A program made the translations under genes and the position numbers. From Smittium mucronatum (lineage: Eukaryota > Kickxellomycota > Harpellomycetes > Harpellales > Legeriomycetaceae), in contig LSSL01006029.1 of the NCBI GenBank assembly GCA_001953115.1, positions 1 through 11,637 on the forward strand: a stretch of DNA of 11,637 bases, given 5' to 3'. Under the pieces are notes generated by a model. It was not told the origin of the DNA, ran no database searches, and worked only from the letters and a program-made list of their open reading frames with translations. Below, piece after piece: positions 1 through 10,860 of the stretch; position 1 is the stretch's first letter, and every line of letters starts with the position of its first letter.

Positions 1-781
1 ATAAATTTACATTGGTTTTTTTTGGAAATAAATTCGAAGAAAGATATTTAATCGAAATGATTGTTTTTTACAATTCTAAGTGGTTTAAAATTCAGGGGCG
101 ATAAAATATATTAAAAATTTACTTATAACTATCCTTATTCTCAATTCAAAAATAGTGATCTCATAATAAAGAACAATTAGTTAATATATATATTATTCTG
201 TAAAATTAATTTATTATTAGAAATATATATATTTATAAATTATTAATTGGAGGGAAAAATAGCCTATGTTGACATCAAAATACAGGACTATAAATTTTGG
301 TGAATTTATTTAATGGGATTATTTTTTGCTATTATAGATAAACAATAACGGATTTTCATTTAAAAATATAGGGAAAAATTTTATAATTGTTATTATATTA
401 ATTTAAATATAACTCCAATTTATATAAAATTATAATTAAGACAATAAAATTATTATTTTGGGATAAAAACAAAAATTATATCGAATTTAGGCCAAATAAC
501 AAGTAAAAATTGTTTATAGTATTTCGACTTCCAAGTTAAAAATAAGGATTGAATTGCTTCTTAATCTTATTAATTAGCTATAAAGTTGTTTCAAAATCAA
601 GTTCATATAGTTTTTAGTATTCAATTTTTCAATTTTATCGAGAATATTAGAAAAATATATCAAAATTTGTTAGTAACAAAACATAATATCTTTTTATTTA
701 AATATATATATTGTTTAATTTTAAAAACTTGAATTACGATAAAATAAAATAAAAATTAACTAAATTCTTTTCAAATAGACC

Positions 782-796
782 AAAAAAAAAAAAAAA
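782..796 (+). repeat. Poly(A) run, A15
   Basis: This is a pure run of 15 A, the longest homopolymer in the first 10 kb. It is preceded by C and followed by TGTG. Other pure runs of 10-11 lie at 6961-6970 (A10), 7475-7484 (A10) and 7927-7937 (T11). No gene or transposon edge is visible next to it. Confidence 0.95.
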
Positions 797-1929
797 TGTG
801 TTAAATGAATAAGAAATTTAGTTTTAATACAATTAATTTTCGGCATAATTTATGTACACTAGAATATGCTTAGCATAATTCCCTATCGTATTTTTAATGT
901 TTACTCCTCCCCGCAAATAAAATAATTTTAAATTCATATTTATAAATAGTATGGAATTAAAAAATCATATTTCTTAAACTATAAATATCTATAATAAATA
1001 GATATTCAAAATATAACTCTATTAAAAACAATTATATACAATTTTAATTTCCATATTTTTATGTGATTCTTCGGAAATACCTTGATTGATGTAATTTTAT
1101 CAGATTATAATAATAATGATATAATTTTGATTTGATTGAGTTTTTACAAGTCACTTAGGCACCTTATTTTTTTAGTAATAAAAATCATCTCTATCAAAAA
1201 TGGACCAAAGTGGGAGTACTGAATTACAATAAATCTTGATTTTATAATAAATTTTAATTTTATAAAATAATCAATGGTTAAATTTTAAATTCAATTATAC
1301 ATTTAAATTAATATATTCTACTAAAATTAGCACATAAATAAAAAATATCAATTAAATTTTGAAGTTTCTGGAATGTCACTTCCATTCTTCAGGGTTCTAA
1401 GTGAAATACTTTGAGTGTTTAAAATAAATTATTATGATTTTTTAATAATAGCTGAATTAAGAGGTTCTTAGTACGGGTTTTAAATGGTTTTTTTCTTTAT
1501 TATTTCTTTATAGAGTTTTTTTTGATTTTTTTGATAATTTTTTGTGTTTATTTTTCTAAAAAATGGAACAGGAGAACAAATTTTAAATAACATTAAGGTA
1601 TGATATTTGCTAGAAGGTTTTAAAAGAGGTATTACTCCCAGTAGAGCTATCTTTTATTGATTAATAGTGATTTTATTGAAACTTTTAACACGCAAAAGTA
1701 CCAAATTTTCTTTCATAGGTGTTTTTTTATTTTCAAAAAAAGTCATAATTATCCTTAATTTCGGGAAAACTTTTTTGTTTAAATACAATTTTTAGTATAT
1801 TCAGAAAGTTTCAGGATTAAAATTCTTGAAATTATTGCATTATTATATATATATTGAGATGACATCTTCTCTTTTTTTTCATACATACAATTACTTGACA
1901 TAAGTTTTGAGTGTCAATAGTGACTAATT

Positions 1930-1953
1930 TTTATTTATTTATTTATTTATTTA
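1930..1953 (+). repeat. Microsatellite (TTTA)6
   Basis: Six perfect TTTA units are followed by five more T. This is a simple tetranucleotide tract in AT-rich DNA and probably arose by replication slippage. Confidence 0.95.
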
Positions 1954-4013
1954 TTTTTAATTTTTGGTTATTATCGTAGAGGGATAATTGCATAATCGAT
2001 ATAATATAATTTTACTATCAGATCTTTGAATTAGATGTAATTACAATTTTATTTTATTTTCTCTGATTAAAGGAGCTACAAAATTTCCAGAAATTTTCAA
2101 ATAGCTAAGACTCAGATGAATATGATTTAGATATTTTGGAGATGATATGGTGGAAACAGATGTGAAGTTTGAACCTCCAATTATATATCACGTACAATTT
2201 TTGTTCGATTCTAATCCGTAATGGATCTTTTACAATTGATTTTAATCAAATTATTATTGAGATCCTGCTATTAAAAATTTCATCATACTGTGATTTTAGA
2301 AAATTTATATCAAGTGAAAATGGCTCATAATATTCTAAAATTATTTACGTTTTTTTTTATCTATTCCAAATTTATTCAAGTTTAATTTCGCTTAATTTTT
2401 TTCTATTAATATTTAAATCTCAAATTTATTTTATTAAAAGGAATATTTTGTAAATTACAGCCATTTTTATAGGTAAATATGCTTTGATTTAAGTTTGTAA
2501 CGGGTTCAAGGACTAAATATAGTTCTCTTAAATTTTACTGATCCAAGATAGTCAGAATTTTAGTAAATTTTTGAAAAAAAAGCCCATTTCGATCAATTTT
2601 TTTTTTAATTAATAAAAACTAAAATCCTCCAAACTAGTAGTATTATCACTAAAAAGGTTTAAATCACTCACACTTAAGGGTATTTTACACGATTAAATCT
2701 TTGATTTTAATTTAATTTGCTTTATGCCCTTTAAAATTTAATTAACCTATATTTTATAATTAAAATCAATCCAAATTTCAGTATCTAATCTTATTCAACT
2801 TATCTATTTTATTAAGATTTATTTCCTAGTTTGAATGGTCTCAGAAAGAAATTGAAATTTTATTATTTACTAATAGTATAATTTGTTTTTTTGTAAAAAT
2901 GCTACTCACCTCCATATATAACCAAAACAGCCAAAAAATAAAAAACCAAATAATTATTTTTTTTCCCCGAAATTTTATAAGTATATTTAGAAATATACTG
3001 AATAATTTTTTATTGAAAATATCTAATAAATTTTTCTTTGAGTATTCAAAAAAACAATTTGCTAATTTTTAAGATCGCCATAAAATTCCGGTGTAATATA
3101 TCAGTATTGATCAAAATAATCACTAAAATTAATTAAATATTCACACAAAAAATATCAAACTATTTAAATTAAAAGATTTAGATTATTGAAGTGATTAAAA
3201 TTAAAAATATAAATTTTTCAAATAAAAAAAATACTCATAATTTTATGAAAATTTAAAATTTGTATTTTTTATAATACTAACAGTTAAAATCACTTAAAAA
3301 GGTAAGTTTATAGTCAATAATGAGAGGTTTTAAGGATCAATACACTTTAAAATTTTAATGCCAAATTCAAAAATAAAAATCTATTAAGGATAAATCAAGA
3401 ATATTTTTTTATTCTTTGAATTCTTGAACGGGTCTAGAAAATCAAAAAGTTCCGAGCTTTTTTATAAATAAAAAATTATCCATTCATATGTAAAAACTAT
3501 ATTTATAATATCTAGGAAGGTATTGGATCTAAAAAAACCAATATTCAATGAAATATAAACGAATTTTGGATTATTATTATTTAAATATTATCACTATCCT
3601 CGATTTTTAACTGTCTATAATGTATTGAACTATAAATTAATTATAGATATTAGTAATTATTTACGTGTATATAAATATGATAATACATATGTTTGAGTAA
3701 TATCATGGGAATTTGCTGATAAATGTCTTAATTTTCTAACTGAGAAAATGTAAGTACTAGTATTTTAAAATTTCAAAATATTTTTTAAAGGTTTCTTTAA
3801 CGATACATATTTTTAGTGAAAAGATTGAGTTTAATTTTTCTATTTCAGAGAAAATTTATGTTTTTTTGAGGTTAAATTTTTAATTAATAGTGTTAATTTA
3901 TATTTTAGATTTGAAATATTTAGATTAGCCATTTTATTATGGAGATTTAAAATTCGTTACAATTTCACTTTTAATTTTAAAATTTTAAATATAATATACT
4001 AAACCGAAAATAG

Positions 4014-4043
<30 letters not shown>
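4014..4043 (+). repeat. Microsatellite (ATT)10
   Basis: Ten perfect ATT units make 30 bp, the longest perfect microsatellite in the window. A perfect run this long suggests recent slippage. No open frame of useful length crosses it. Confidence 0.97.
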
Positions 4044-4049
<6 letters not shown>

Positions 4050-5623
4050 CTTTTAACGCATTTAAAATTATTTGAATTTTCACATTTTTTATATCACTGT
4101 GAGTCTTAATTCGAAAATATGTTTATTAAAAGCTTACCCCTTATGGCGCCACAAAAATTTTATTTTTTATTTTTTATTTCGAATAATATTTTCTTTTGTT
4201 TTTTTAATATTTTAAATCCTATATATCTTTTTTAATTAGCTATTTTAAATAGCATATATGCATTTAACAAAAAAAATTTATCCAGAAAGGAAAAAAGTGA
4301 CAATCCTATAATCTAATTCATTTTTTTATATATTTTTCACATTTTAGGATTGGAATAAACGTCTTAAATCGATAGTTAATATATTTATAATAATTTATAA
4401 ATATCTATAAATATAGAAAAAAATCATTAAAAATTAATGAGGGTTTTTTTTATTTTTTTTATCATAAGCTTGTAAACACAATTAAATATTTTAAATATAA
4501 TATTTATAAGCATTTTCTCTTAAAAATCATTTTTATTAATTAATTCTCCTTCAATTTTGATTTAATCACCCTAGATTTTATTTATCAAAAATTATTAATA
4601 GATTTTTTTATTGTTAATATAATTCCATTTTTTTTAATATATAATTTTTTTGTTACTATGCACTCCTCTTTATTTTAATAATGGTTATTTGGAATTGGGC
4701 CATTAAAAAAATTATCTGAATACTCTCTAATTTTAATATTTATCTAGATTAAAACTCATCATTAAGTTCATATAAGTTATCAATTTTGCTTATAAAAAAT
4801 TTATAAGCCAATATAGTATAATTTTTTGGTTAGCATGATTTTCTATTTTCTTTTCAATTAGTTAGGATTAATACGGCGAATTTCTTTAATTTTTAAAGAA
4901 AATTAAAAACAATAAAAACTACATAACTATATTTCATTTTGTAAAATTTTTTAGTAAAATAAACCTTAAATACTATTTGAAATTCTTCAAAATGTTCAAT
5001 AACAGCTGAATATTTCCTCGATATAAAAAATTGAAATAAAAAAAAATCTACTAAAAAAACAATAATTTCTAATTTCTAACGATTAAAACATTTTTAAAAT
5101 AAAATAAAATTTTAATTGTTAAATTTTTGAATTTATTATATTTTTTTTCACTGATAATACCGATTTAAGTTTAACTTCAAAGAAAAGTAAAAAAAATAAA
5201 AAATTCAATATATATTATAAAATATTCACATTATATCTTCAAAGTAAAAATTCTCTGCCCCGTTTATTATATGTTTTTACCTCGTAGTTTTTCTCTTAAA
5301 TATAATCTATCTGTTCATAAAGATATGTATAAATCATTAATATTGTATTTATAATCTCCACTTAAACAAAAATAATTATCAATTTTAATTAATAGACCCA
5401 TCTAATTAAATACGGGAAATTTAAAAAACCTCATAAAGTATCTATTTTCTCGCTTAATTTATCATTAAGCTTTTTCTTCCATTTTATAGCCTATAAATCG
5501 TCTCATATCAATTGTTAACTTGGGATTTTTTTCTTCATAATAAACCTTAAATTTTTGCCTAAATAATCTTATTTTTAAAGTTTAATACAGAAACTTTTAA
5601 AAAAAATTAGCTCTTTTCCTTGC

Positions 5624-5679
5624 TTTAAAAGCTCTAAAAAAGCTTTTTAAATTTTTAAATTTAAAGTTAAAACTTTAAA
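5624..5679. repeat. Cluster of two AT-rich hairpins
   Basis: Two inverted repeats lie side by side. The first has arms AAAAGCT (5627-5633) and AGCTTTT (5641-5647) around a 7-nt loop, and extends by three more A-T pairs if one T (5648) is bulged. The second has arms TTTAAAGTT (5660-5668) and AACTTTAAA (5671-5679) around AA, or eight pairs around a four-base loop. Between them lies further self-complementary A/T sequence. Single AT hairpins are expected by chance at this composition; the clustering, the matched AGCT cores and the position next to a strand-skew change near 5700 make this one worth listing. Confidence 0.6.
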
Positions 5680-5979
5680 ATAATCCAATTCACTTATAAA
5701 TAGAAAAATAGGAGAAAATGATTATTAAAGAATATGTAGATTCAAGTGGTTTTAAAGATTAATATTTGGCATTAGAATTTATTGAATATAACTAAATTGA
5801 TTAAAATTTAGGATATTCTTACATATGTATTCATCTTTTTTTATCCTTATAAAAACTAGATAAAATAAATTTTTAACAAAACTAATGTTGAGAAATTTTT
5901 TGTTTTCACATCATAAAAAAAATAAAGTTTACTAAATAACTTTATTTTCCAATATTTTTTACGGAAACAAAATTTTATT

Positions 5980-6003
5980 AGTGTATTAGTGTATTAGTGT
6001 ATT
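5980..6003 (+). repeat. Tandem octamer (AGTGTATT)3
   Basis: Three perfect head-to-tail copies of AGTGTATT, preceded by TTATT and followed by a T run. Each unit carries two G, so three exact copies are much less likely by chance than an A/T-only repeat here. It could be a slippage product or a small iterated protein-binding site; nothing nearby indicates which. Confidence 0.9.
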
Positions 6004-7328
6004 TTTAATTTTAATTTATGTTGTTGAATAAAATTGAATTGGGTTATTCAAAAAGTTTACTAAATTTTCCCAAGTTCCATTCCTTTCTACATTTTGGTTT
6101 TTTTATTTTTTTAAATCCAATTTTTTATCATACCCAATAGACAAAAATTTTATTATTAACTTTAAAGAAAAAATAATGTTCAAATCTTGCATTCCTATTA
6201 ATTGAATTATTAATGTAATCTAAATTACCCTCATTACTAGTTAATCTATAAAAAATATTCAATAAAGGTTTCAAATTAGAACAATTATTTTCTTATTGAT
6301 ATTTATTTGAAACCAGCTCAATTTTTTCTATAAAATTAAAAATATAAATATGACTTATACTAAATATTACTCGGAAGTAACTATTTCAGTACATTTTAAA
6401 AATAAATAAATAATATTTTTATAAAATTTATAGTCACAAAGATTCATTTTTGCAAAAATTTATGGTCGCATTAATGTTTTAATTTCACTAGAATTTTTAT
6501 ATATAATAAATAGTTTAAAATTTTGAAACTTCAGAAATGAAAATCTTATTCTTAGAAAAAAATAACGATAAATCAAATTAATTCCTTTTAAATTAAGTCA
6601 TAGTTATAATTCTACTGAATTTCAAGTATATTTAGCTAAATTATAGTATCAATATAAATTTCAGCTTATTATTTAATTTCTTATATAATAAAATAAATGT
6701 CTTTTTATTCTTTCTTATTTTTTTGTCATAATTATAGGAAAAAGTTCAATAAGTTTAACCCCTTATAATTTTTATTTGGCACTAATTAATCTTTTGGTTT
6801 ATTCAAAAGCTAAAAATGTAAATTTAATTTAAAACTAGATGGTATCTTGTTTTTATAATAGAAATTATAAGTTCGAATAACATTAAATCGTTTAGTACCC
6901 AATTCAAATATTATAGCTAATCAATATACTCGCTCTTACCAAATTTCGGATTAAAAAATCAAAAAAAAAACAGAAGTTATTTATGTTTCTAGTATATGTT
7001 TTGAAAATAAAAATTTTATTAAATAAAATATTTTTTATTAAAATACATCTTATAAAATAATGGGAAAAAAATCACTGCTGACATAAAAAAAACTGTGAAT
7101 TTTTTTCGCCAAAGATAAATTACGTCTTATTGAGTGTTTATAAGATGTACAGATATTAATTCCCTCGCTTTGCACAACTAAAAAGTGTAATTTACACTGA
7201 GATAGTAATAAAAACATAAAATTTCAAATTTAATTTAATTTGATTTATAAACCTTATTAATTAATATAAAACATTAAATTTACTACGATACAAAGTTTAA
7301 CTCATTTTTTTATATTTTTAAAATACAG

Positions 7329-7363
7329 TATCCTGTTTCAGGGATATTGGTGGGGTTTTTTTT
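7329..7363 (+). other. Bulged hairpin followed by G-run and T8
   Basis: The arms TATCCTG (7329-7335) and CAGGGATA (7339-7346) pair over seven base pairs with one bulged G, around a TTT loop. TTGGTGGGG and T8 (7347-7363) follow. It resembles an intrinsic terminator in outline, but the T run starts 10 nt after the stem rather than directly at its foot and no gene ends upstream, so I do not call it a terminator. The TTGGTGGGG element recurs on the opposite strand near 11570-11584. Confidence 0.35.
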
Positions 7364-8514
7364 ATTTAGTAAAATTATCATAAGTGGCTATATATAGTAT
7401 ATAATTAAAAAGTCGATATATTTTTTAAAGGAAGCTCATTTCCACTATCAATTTTTTACAATTTGAATTTCCACAAAAAAAAAAGATATTTTATATTTAA
7501 AATGGAATCTCTTTAAATTATTTTACTTTATCGGAATATGTTAATTAATTTTTAAATAAATAAATACAACTAAGTATCCAATAAATGTTTAATCCTGATT
7601 TTTTTTTCATTTCACACATAAGTTATAAACAAGTAGAATTTAATTTATCAAAGGGGCTTAGGCGAATTACTCCTAAAAAAATTTATACTGTTTTCAGCTA
7701 CTACAGAGGTTTTTCAAAGTGATTAATAAATTATGATAAATGAATACGTTTTTTTAGTTATATATTTAATAATTAGTTTAAAACTTAAATTTTAACCGAA
7801 AAATTTAATAAATGAGTAAGGATAATTAGTTTACCCTTTGGTATTTCGGATAATAATTTGTATTAAAAAAATATGTATATATTTTTTAAACAAAATTTTT
7901 AATATTAAATTTTGCCTCGATTTCAATTTTTTTTTTTAGTTTTGAATAAAATATGGGTTCAAATCTACAAAAAAAAATTTTCAAAAAAATCTGGGAGATG
8001 AATTTAATAAAAAAAAATGTGAATTTAATCGATAGAATATTATAGGATAACAAAAACTAGACCCATAATTTAATAAAAGACGATAGAAAATAAGAGAAAA
8101 TAAATAAAATATTTGACCATCTAAGATGAACAGAAATATTACATATTTTTTCAAATGTTATAACACAAAATATATTGATAATCAGTTAGAAATCATGTAT
8201 TTTTTCAATTTTAATCCCTTAAAAAACGACTTTTCCTTGAAAATAATAATTTTATTTTTATACATTAGCAAATTAAAACCACAGAAAACATAAAGTGAAA
8301 TTTTCCATTTGAAAAAATCCCAATTACATTTTTTGTGAAATTTAATAGTTGGGAGAAAATATGGTTTTCATTAAAATATGCTCTAAATACATAAAATTGG
8401 GATTTTTCAGGCACTAAATGAAATTAATATCATAAAAGGTAGTAAAAAATAAGCTTAAAAATAATGTATTTGATAAATTCTCATATTTTTCTGCCAATAA
8501 TTTCTTGGTAAAAT

Positions 8515-8536
8515 TAAAGTATATAAAGTATATAAA
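8515..8536 (+). repeat. Short tandem repeat, TAAAGTATA x 2.4
   Basis: Two perfect TAAAGTATA units are followed by TAAA, 22 bp in all. It is AT-rich and may be a slippage product. No gene is associated with it. Confidence 0.8.
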
Positions 8537-8976
8537 CCCTGTATTCGAGAAATTCAAACGAGTTGAATCTTTGCTGAATAATTAGAAATTTTATATTTTA
8601 AAAATTTGGCTCTAATAAAGCTTATAAATAGTGTATAATAGTTTAAAAAAATTTTAAATTTAACTAAATCAATGTATAAGAACTAGAAAAATATTTTAAA
8701 GTAGAAAAATACGCGTTAAATCCGGTATTTTTTTTAGAAAATAATTTGTGTCAATCTATATAAAGTCTATTAATCCAAAAAAATTTAAAATGAACCGGAA
8801 ATATTTTTGAGTCCACAAAATTTTTATAATAGATTATTTTTGTGAATTGAGTATGCAGGTTATATTTATATAAATACATAAATTGAATATCTATAATTGA
8901 AATAAAAAGAGTTGGTTTTCTAATGTAAAATTTAATGAGGTGTGTTTAAAAGCACAAAATTTTCGTTTTAATTATT

Positions 8977-8994
8977 ATATGCATTTATATGCAT
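8977..8994. repeat. Paired ATATGCAT sites
   Basis: Two perfect copies of ATATGCAT (8977-8984 and 8987-8994) are separated by TT, so their start points are 10 bp apart, about one helical turn. Each contains the palindrome ATGCAT. This spacing would suit a dimeric binding protein, but two copies of a mostly A/T octamer may also be chance. Confidence 0.5.
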
Positions 8995-9852
8995 ATTTTT
9001 TTTAAATTTTAATCAATATAATTGATTTTAAAATTCTGGTTGCGAAAATAAAAAAACATACAAATTTTTTTGAAACTTCAAAAATAAAGAAATTTGTGAT
9101 TTCATGAAATCAAGAATTTGATTTAAAATTTTTCATTTTAAAAAAAAATCCATAAAAAAATTAATATTTAGAATTGTAAAAAAATAATTAATTATTGGAT
9201 TTTTTTTTATTGATTTACACTCTTAAAATACACGGTATATAATAAAGGCGATTTCTGGTTGATCCGTGATAAAATAAGGAAAAAGATTTGTGTGATATTG
9301 AAATTATTTTAATTAAATCGTATATATTATTTATATATTTTTCCGAATATTTTAAACGTATATAGAAAGCAACTTGTTGGAAGAATCAAGTAATTTTTTT
9401 CTCGATTTATATATGTGCTATAAATTTCTTTTAAAATAACAAATCCACATTGAAAAAACCTGGAAAATTAGTACTTTGTCGATATATTGCTTATTTGCGT
9501 CTTTTCAAAAGGGGTTTGACTCTTTTTTGGGCTTTAATGAGTAGAGAAGTTATGTGTCTGAAATATTTCATATAATTATATATATATATGAATTTTTTTG
9601 ATAGATGTGTGTTTTTAATACTACTAAAAAAATCTTTTTTAAGGTTGATTTTTAAGTATTTTTTTATCGATGTAATGAAGTTTTTTGAGCATTTTTAAGA
9701 TATAAATGGTTATTTTAATCGATTAGATGTATGAAAAAAAATCAAGATTAGAAATAGTTTTATTTAGATTTTTTCTTGTTTAAATAATTTGAAGCAATTA
9801 ATGTGATTCAATATTACTGGCTTTTTTTATAAAGTTTAATAATGCATACGTG

Positions 9853-9899
9853 AAATTTAACTTATCACATTAATAATAGTGTGATAATTTTGTAAATTT
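9853..9899. other. Two-part inverted repeat around TTATCACA / TGTGATAA
   Basis: The inner arms TTATCACA (9862-9869) and TGTGATAA (9880-9887) are perfect complements around a 10-nt loop. After a short internal loop (AC opposite TTTTG), the outer arms AAATTTA (9853-9859) and TAAATTT (9893-9899) also pair. The total is 15 base pairs in two blocks. The inner arms contain TCACA and TGTGA, the half-site words of CRP-type operators, but in the opposite order to a CRP site. It may be a structured RNA element, an operator or chance. Confidence 0.4.
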
Positions 9900-10543
9900 A
9901 TATTTTATAAATGAAATGTCCTTTGTAACAAAAAAAGTCTCTATAAATTTTATTCGACTAAAAAATCTAATAATTTTAGGAGTGAAAGAACAGAACAAAT
10001 CTTTAATTTTATGTATTTTTTTTAAAAAGAATAATTTTTGGTGTTGGTAGTAGAGTTGTATTTAGGAATGTTTTTTCATCTAAAATTATGGTTAAATTTT
10101 CACTTGATAATAATCAAACCGAGTTCAAGTAATGAAATTTAAATAAATGGGGTATATTGCAATCCAGATTTTATTGAATTAGTATTATATGTATATAGAA
10201 AGATTAAATTAATGGGGGATGGGTTTTTATGGAAAAATAAATAAATGATAATTGACATTTATTTTATTAATTATTAATCGCAAACATTTTTTTTGAAGAT
10301 TCAAATAGGCTTATTTTAGGATCTTTTTATTTTATTAATATAGATGGAGATTGCTGGATAAATAAAAAAAAATAGAAAATATTTTTTTTATGTGAGAAAA
10401 TGATAATATTTCGTACTGATAAATTTAAATTTTAAATTACAGTTTAAAAAAATGAATGGTTTTTATTTAAAAAATTTTGCATTGAAAGTTGAAGACTAAA
10501 ATTTAAGGGATAGAGTATTAGGATTTGTAATTATACCTTATAC

Positions 10544-10574
10544 TTTTTTTTTTTTTTAAAAAAAAAGAAAAAAA
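10544..10574. repeat. T14-A9-G-A7 palindromic tract
   Basis: T14 (10544-10557) is followed directly by A9 (10558-10566), then G and A7 (10568-10574). T9A9 is a perfect 18-bp palindrome able to form a loop-free foldback or cruciform. Such abutting poly-T/poly-A tracts resist nucleosomes in eukaryotes and are also prone to assembly error. Confidence 0.9.
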
Positions 10575-10733
10575 TATCAAAAGAGAGATAAAATAACAAA
10601 ATGATGGTATTAACTAAAAGAAGTAAGGATTTACATTTTCATGACCAAGAAATGAAAAAAGATTAAATTTTATGCCATTTCAGGGGTTTAAAGAAATTAA
10701 ATTGAATAAAAAGAGAGAAAAATTGGGGCAAAA

Positions 10734-10748
10734 GGGGGCGCTGCAGGG
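10734..10748. other. Isolated G/C-rich 15-mer
   Basis: GGGGGCGCTGCAGGG has 13 G/C of 15 in surroundings of about 22% G+C. It contains the palindromes GCGC and CTGCAG. GGGG runs lie just upstream at 10683-10686 and 10725-10728. I recognise no defined element; it could be a protein-binding site, a G-rich structural element or the edge of an inserted sequence. Confidence 0.6.
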
Positions 10749-10860
10749 ATTGAAATAATGACATTGTCTATTACGATATAAAGTGTATTAATGTTTTTTT
10801 ATGGCTGCGTTTAGTAAAGTATTTATAGTGGGTTTAGCCGAAAGAAATTAGGAAAACTAA

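Larger units (their letters stand above)
1..9240. other. Gene-free, very AT-rich tract
   Basis: I see no supportable gene in this tract. G+C is about 19% by hand count over 1-9180, and stop codons are dense in all six frames, as expected at this composition. The longest stop-free runs I followed by eye (for example 54 codons at 2166-2327, + strand) are no longer than chance predicts for about 20% G+C. No tRNA T-arm with a paired stem, rRNA core motif or transposon end was found. The content is poly-A/T runs of 8-15, a few microsatellites and short AT hairpins, listed separately. CpG is not depleted in the two 1 kb samples counted. It could be eukaryotic intergenic DNA or fully eroded symbiont DNA; the sequence alone does not decide. 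Confidence 0.75.
9241..10860. other. Gene-free tract with strong G-over-C bias on the + strand
   Basis: No open frame of useful length was found. From 9181 to 10860 I count about 254 G and 114 C on the + strand, a skew near +0.38, against about -0.01 for 1-9180. From 10201 to 10860 it is about 112 G against 38 C (+0.49). G+C content is only slightly above the preceding tract, so this is a strand bias and not a change in overall base content. Transcription of the region, a former gene on the + strand, or a change in replication strand could each produce it. Contents listed separately are a two-part hairpin, a T/A palindrome and a G/C-rich 15-mer. Confidence 0.7.

Noticed and set aside
2109..2327. 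73-codon + strand frame with a single TGA at 2163
   Set aside because: Stop-free runs of this size are expected several times by chance at about 20% G+C if TGA is ignored; the 54-codon part without stops has no ATG and no recognisable content.
4333..4341. TTTTTCACA, a match to the loose DnaA-box consensus
   Set aside because: It is a single match of a mostly T word in AT-rich DNA, with no cluster of boxes and no skew minimum at this point, so no origin can be claimed.
4881..4901. Hairpin with 9-bp arms TTTCTTTAA / TTAAAGAAA
   Set aside because: AT-only stems of this length are expected several times by chance in a window of this composition.
5221..5700. Possible decayed gene on the - strand starting near 5536 (MKKKIPS, then stops)
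   Set aside because: The frame contains about eight stops in roughly 100 codons, close to random expectation. Only the strand skew of this block is kept as a finding.
7955..7965. GGGTTCAAATC, resembling a tRNA T-arm
   Set aside because: The flanking bases do not form the 5-bp T stem, and no anticodon arm or acceptor stem can be placed around it.
10801..10851. 16-codon ATG frame MAAFSKVFIVGLAERN
   Set aside because: It resembles a protein start in codon choice but ends at TAG after 16 codons, has no clear ribosome binding site and no continuation in another frame that I could follow.
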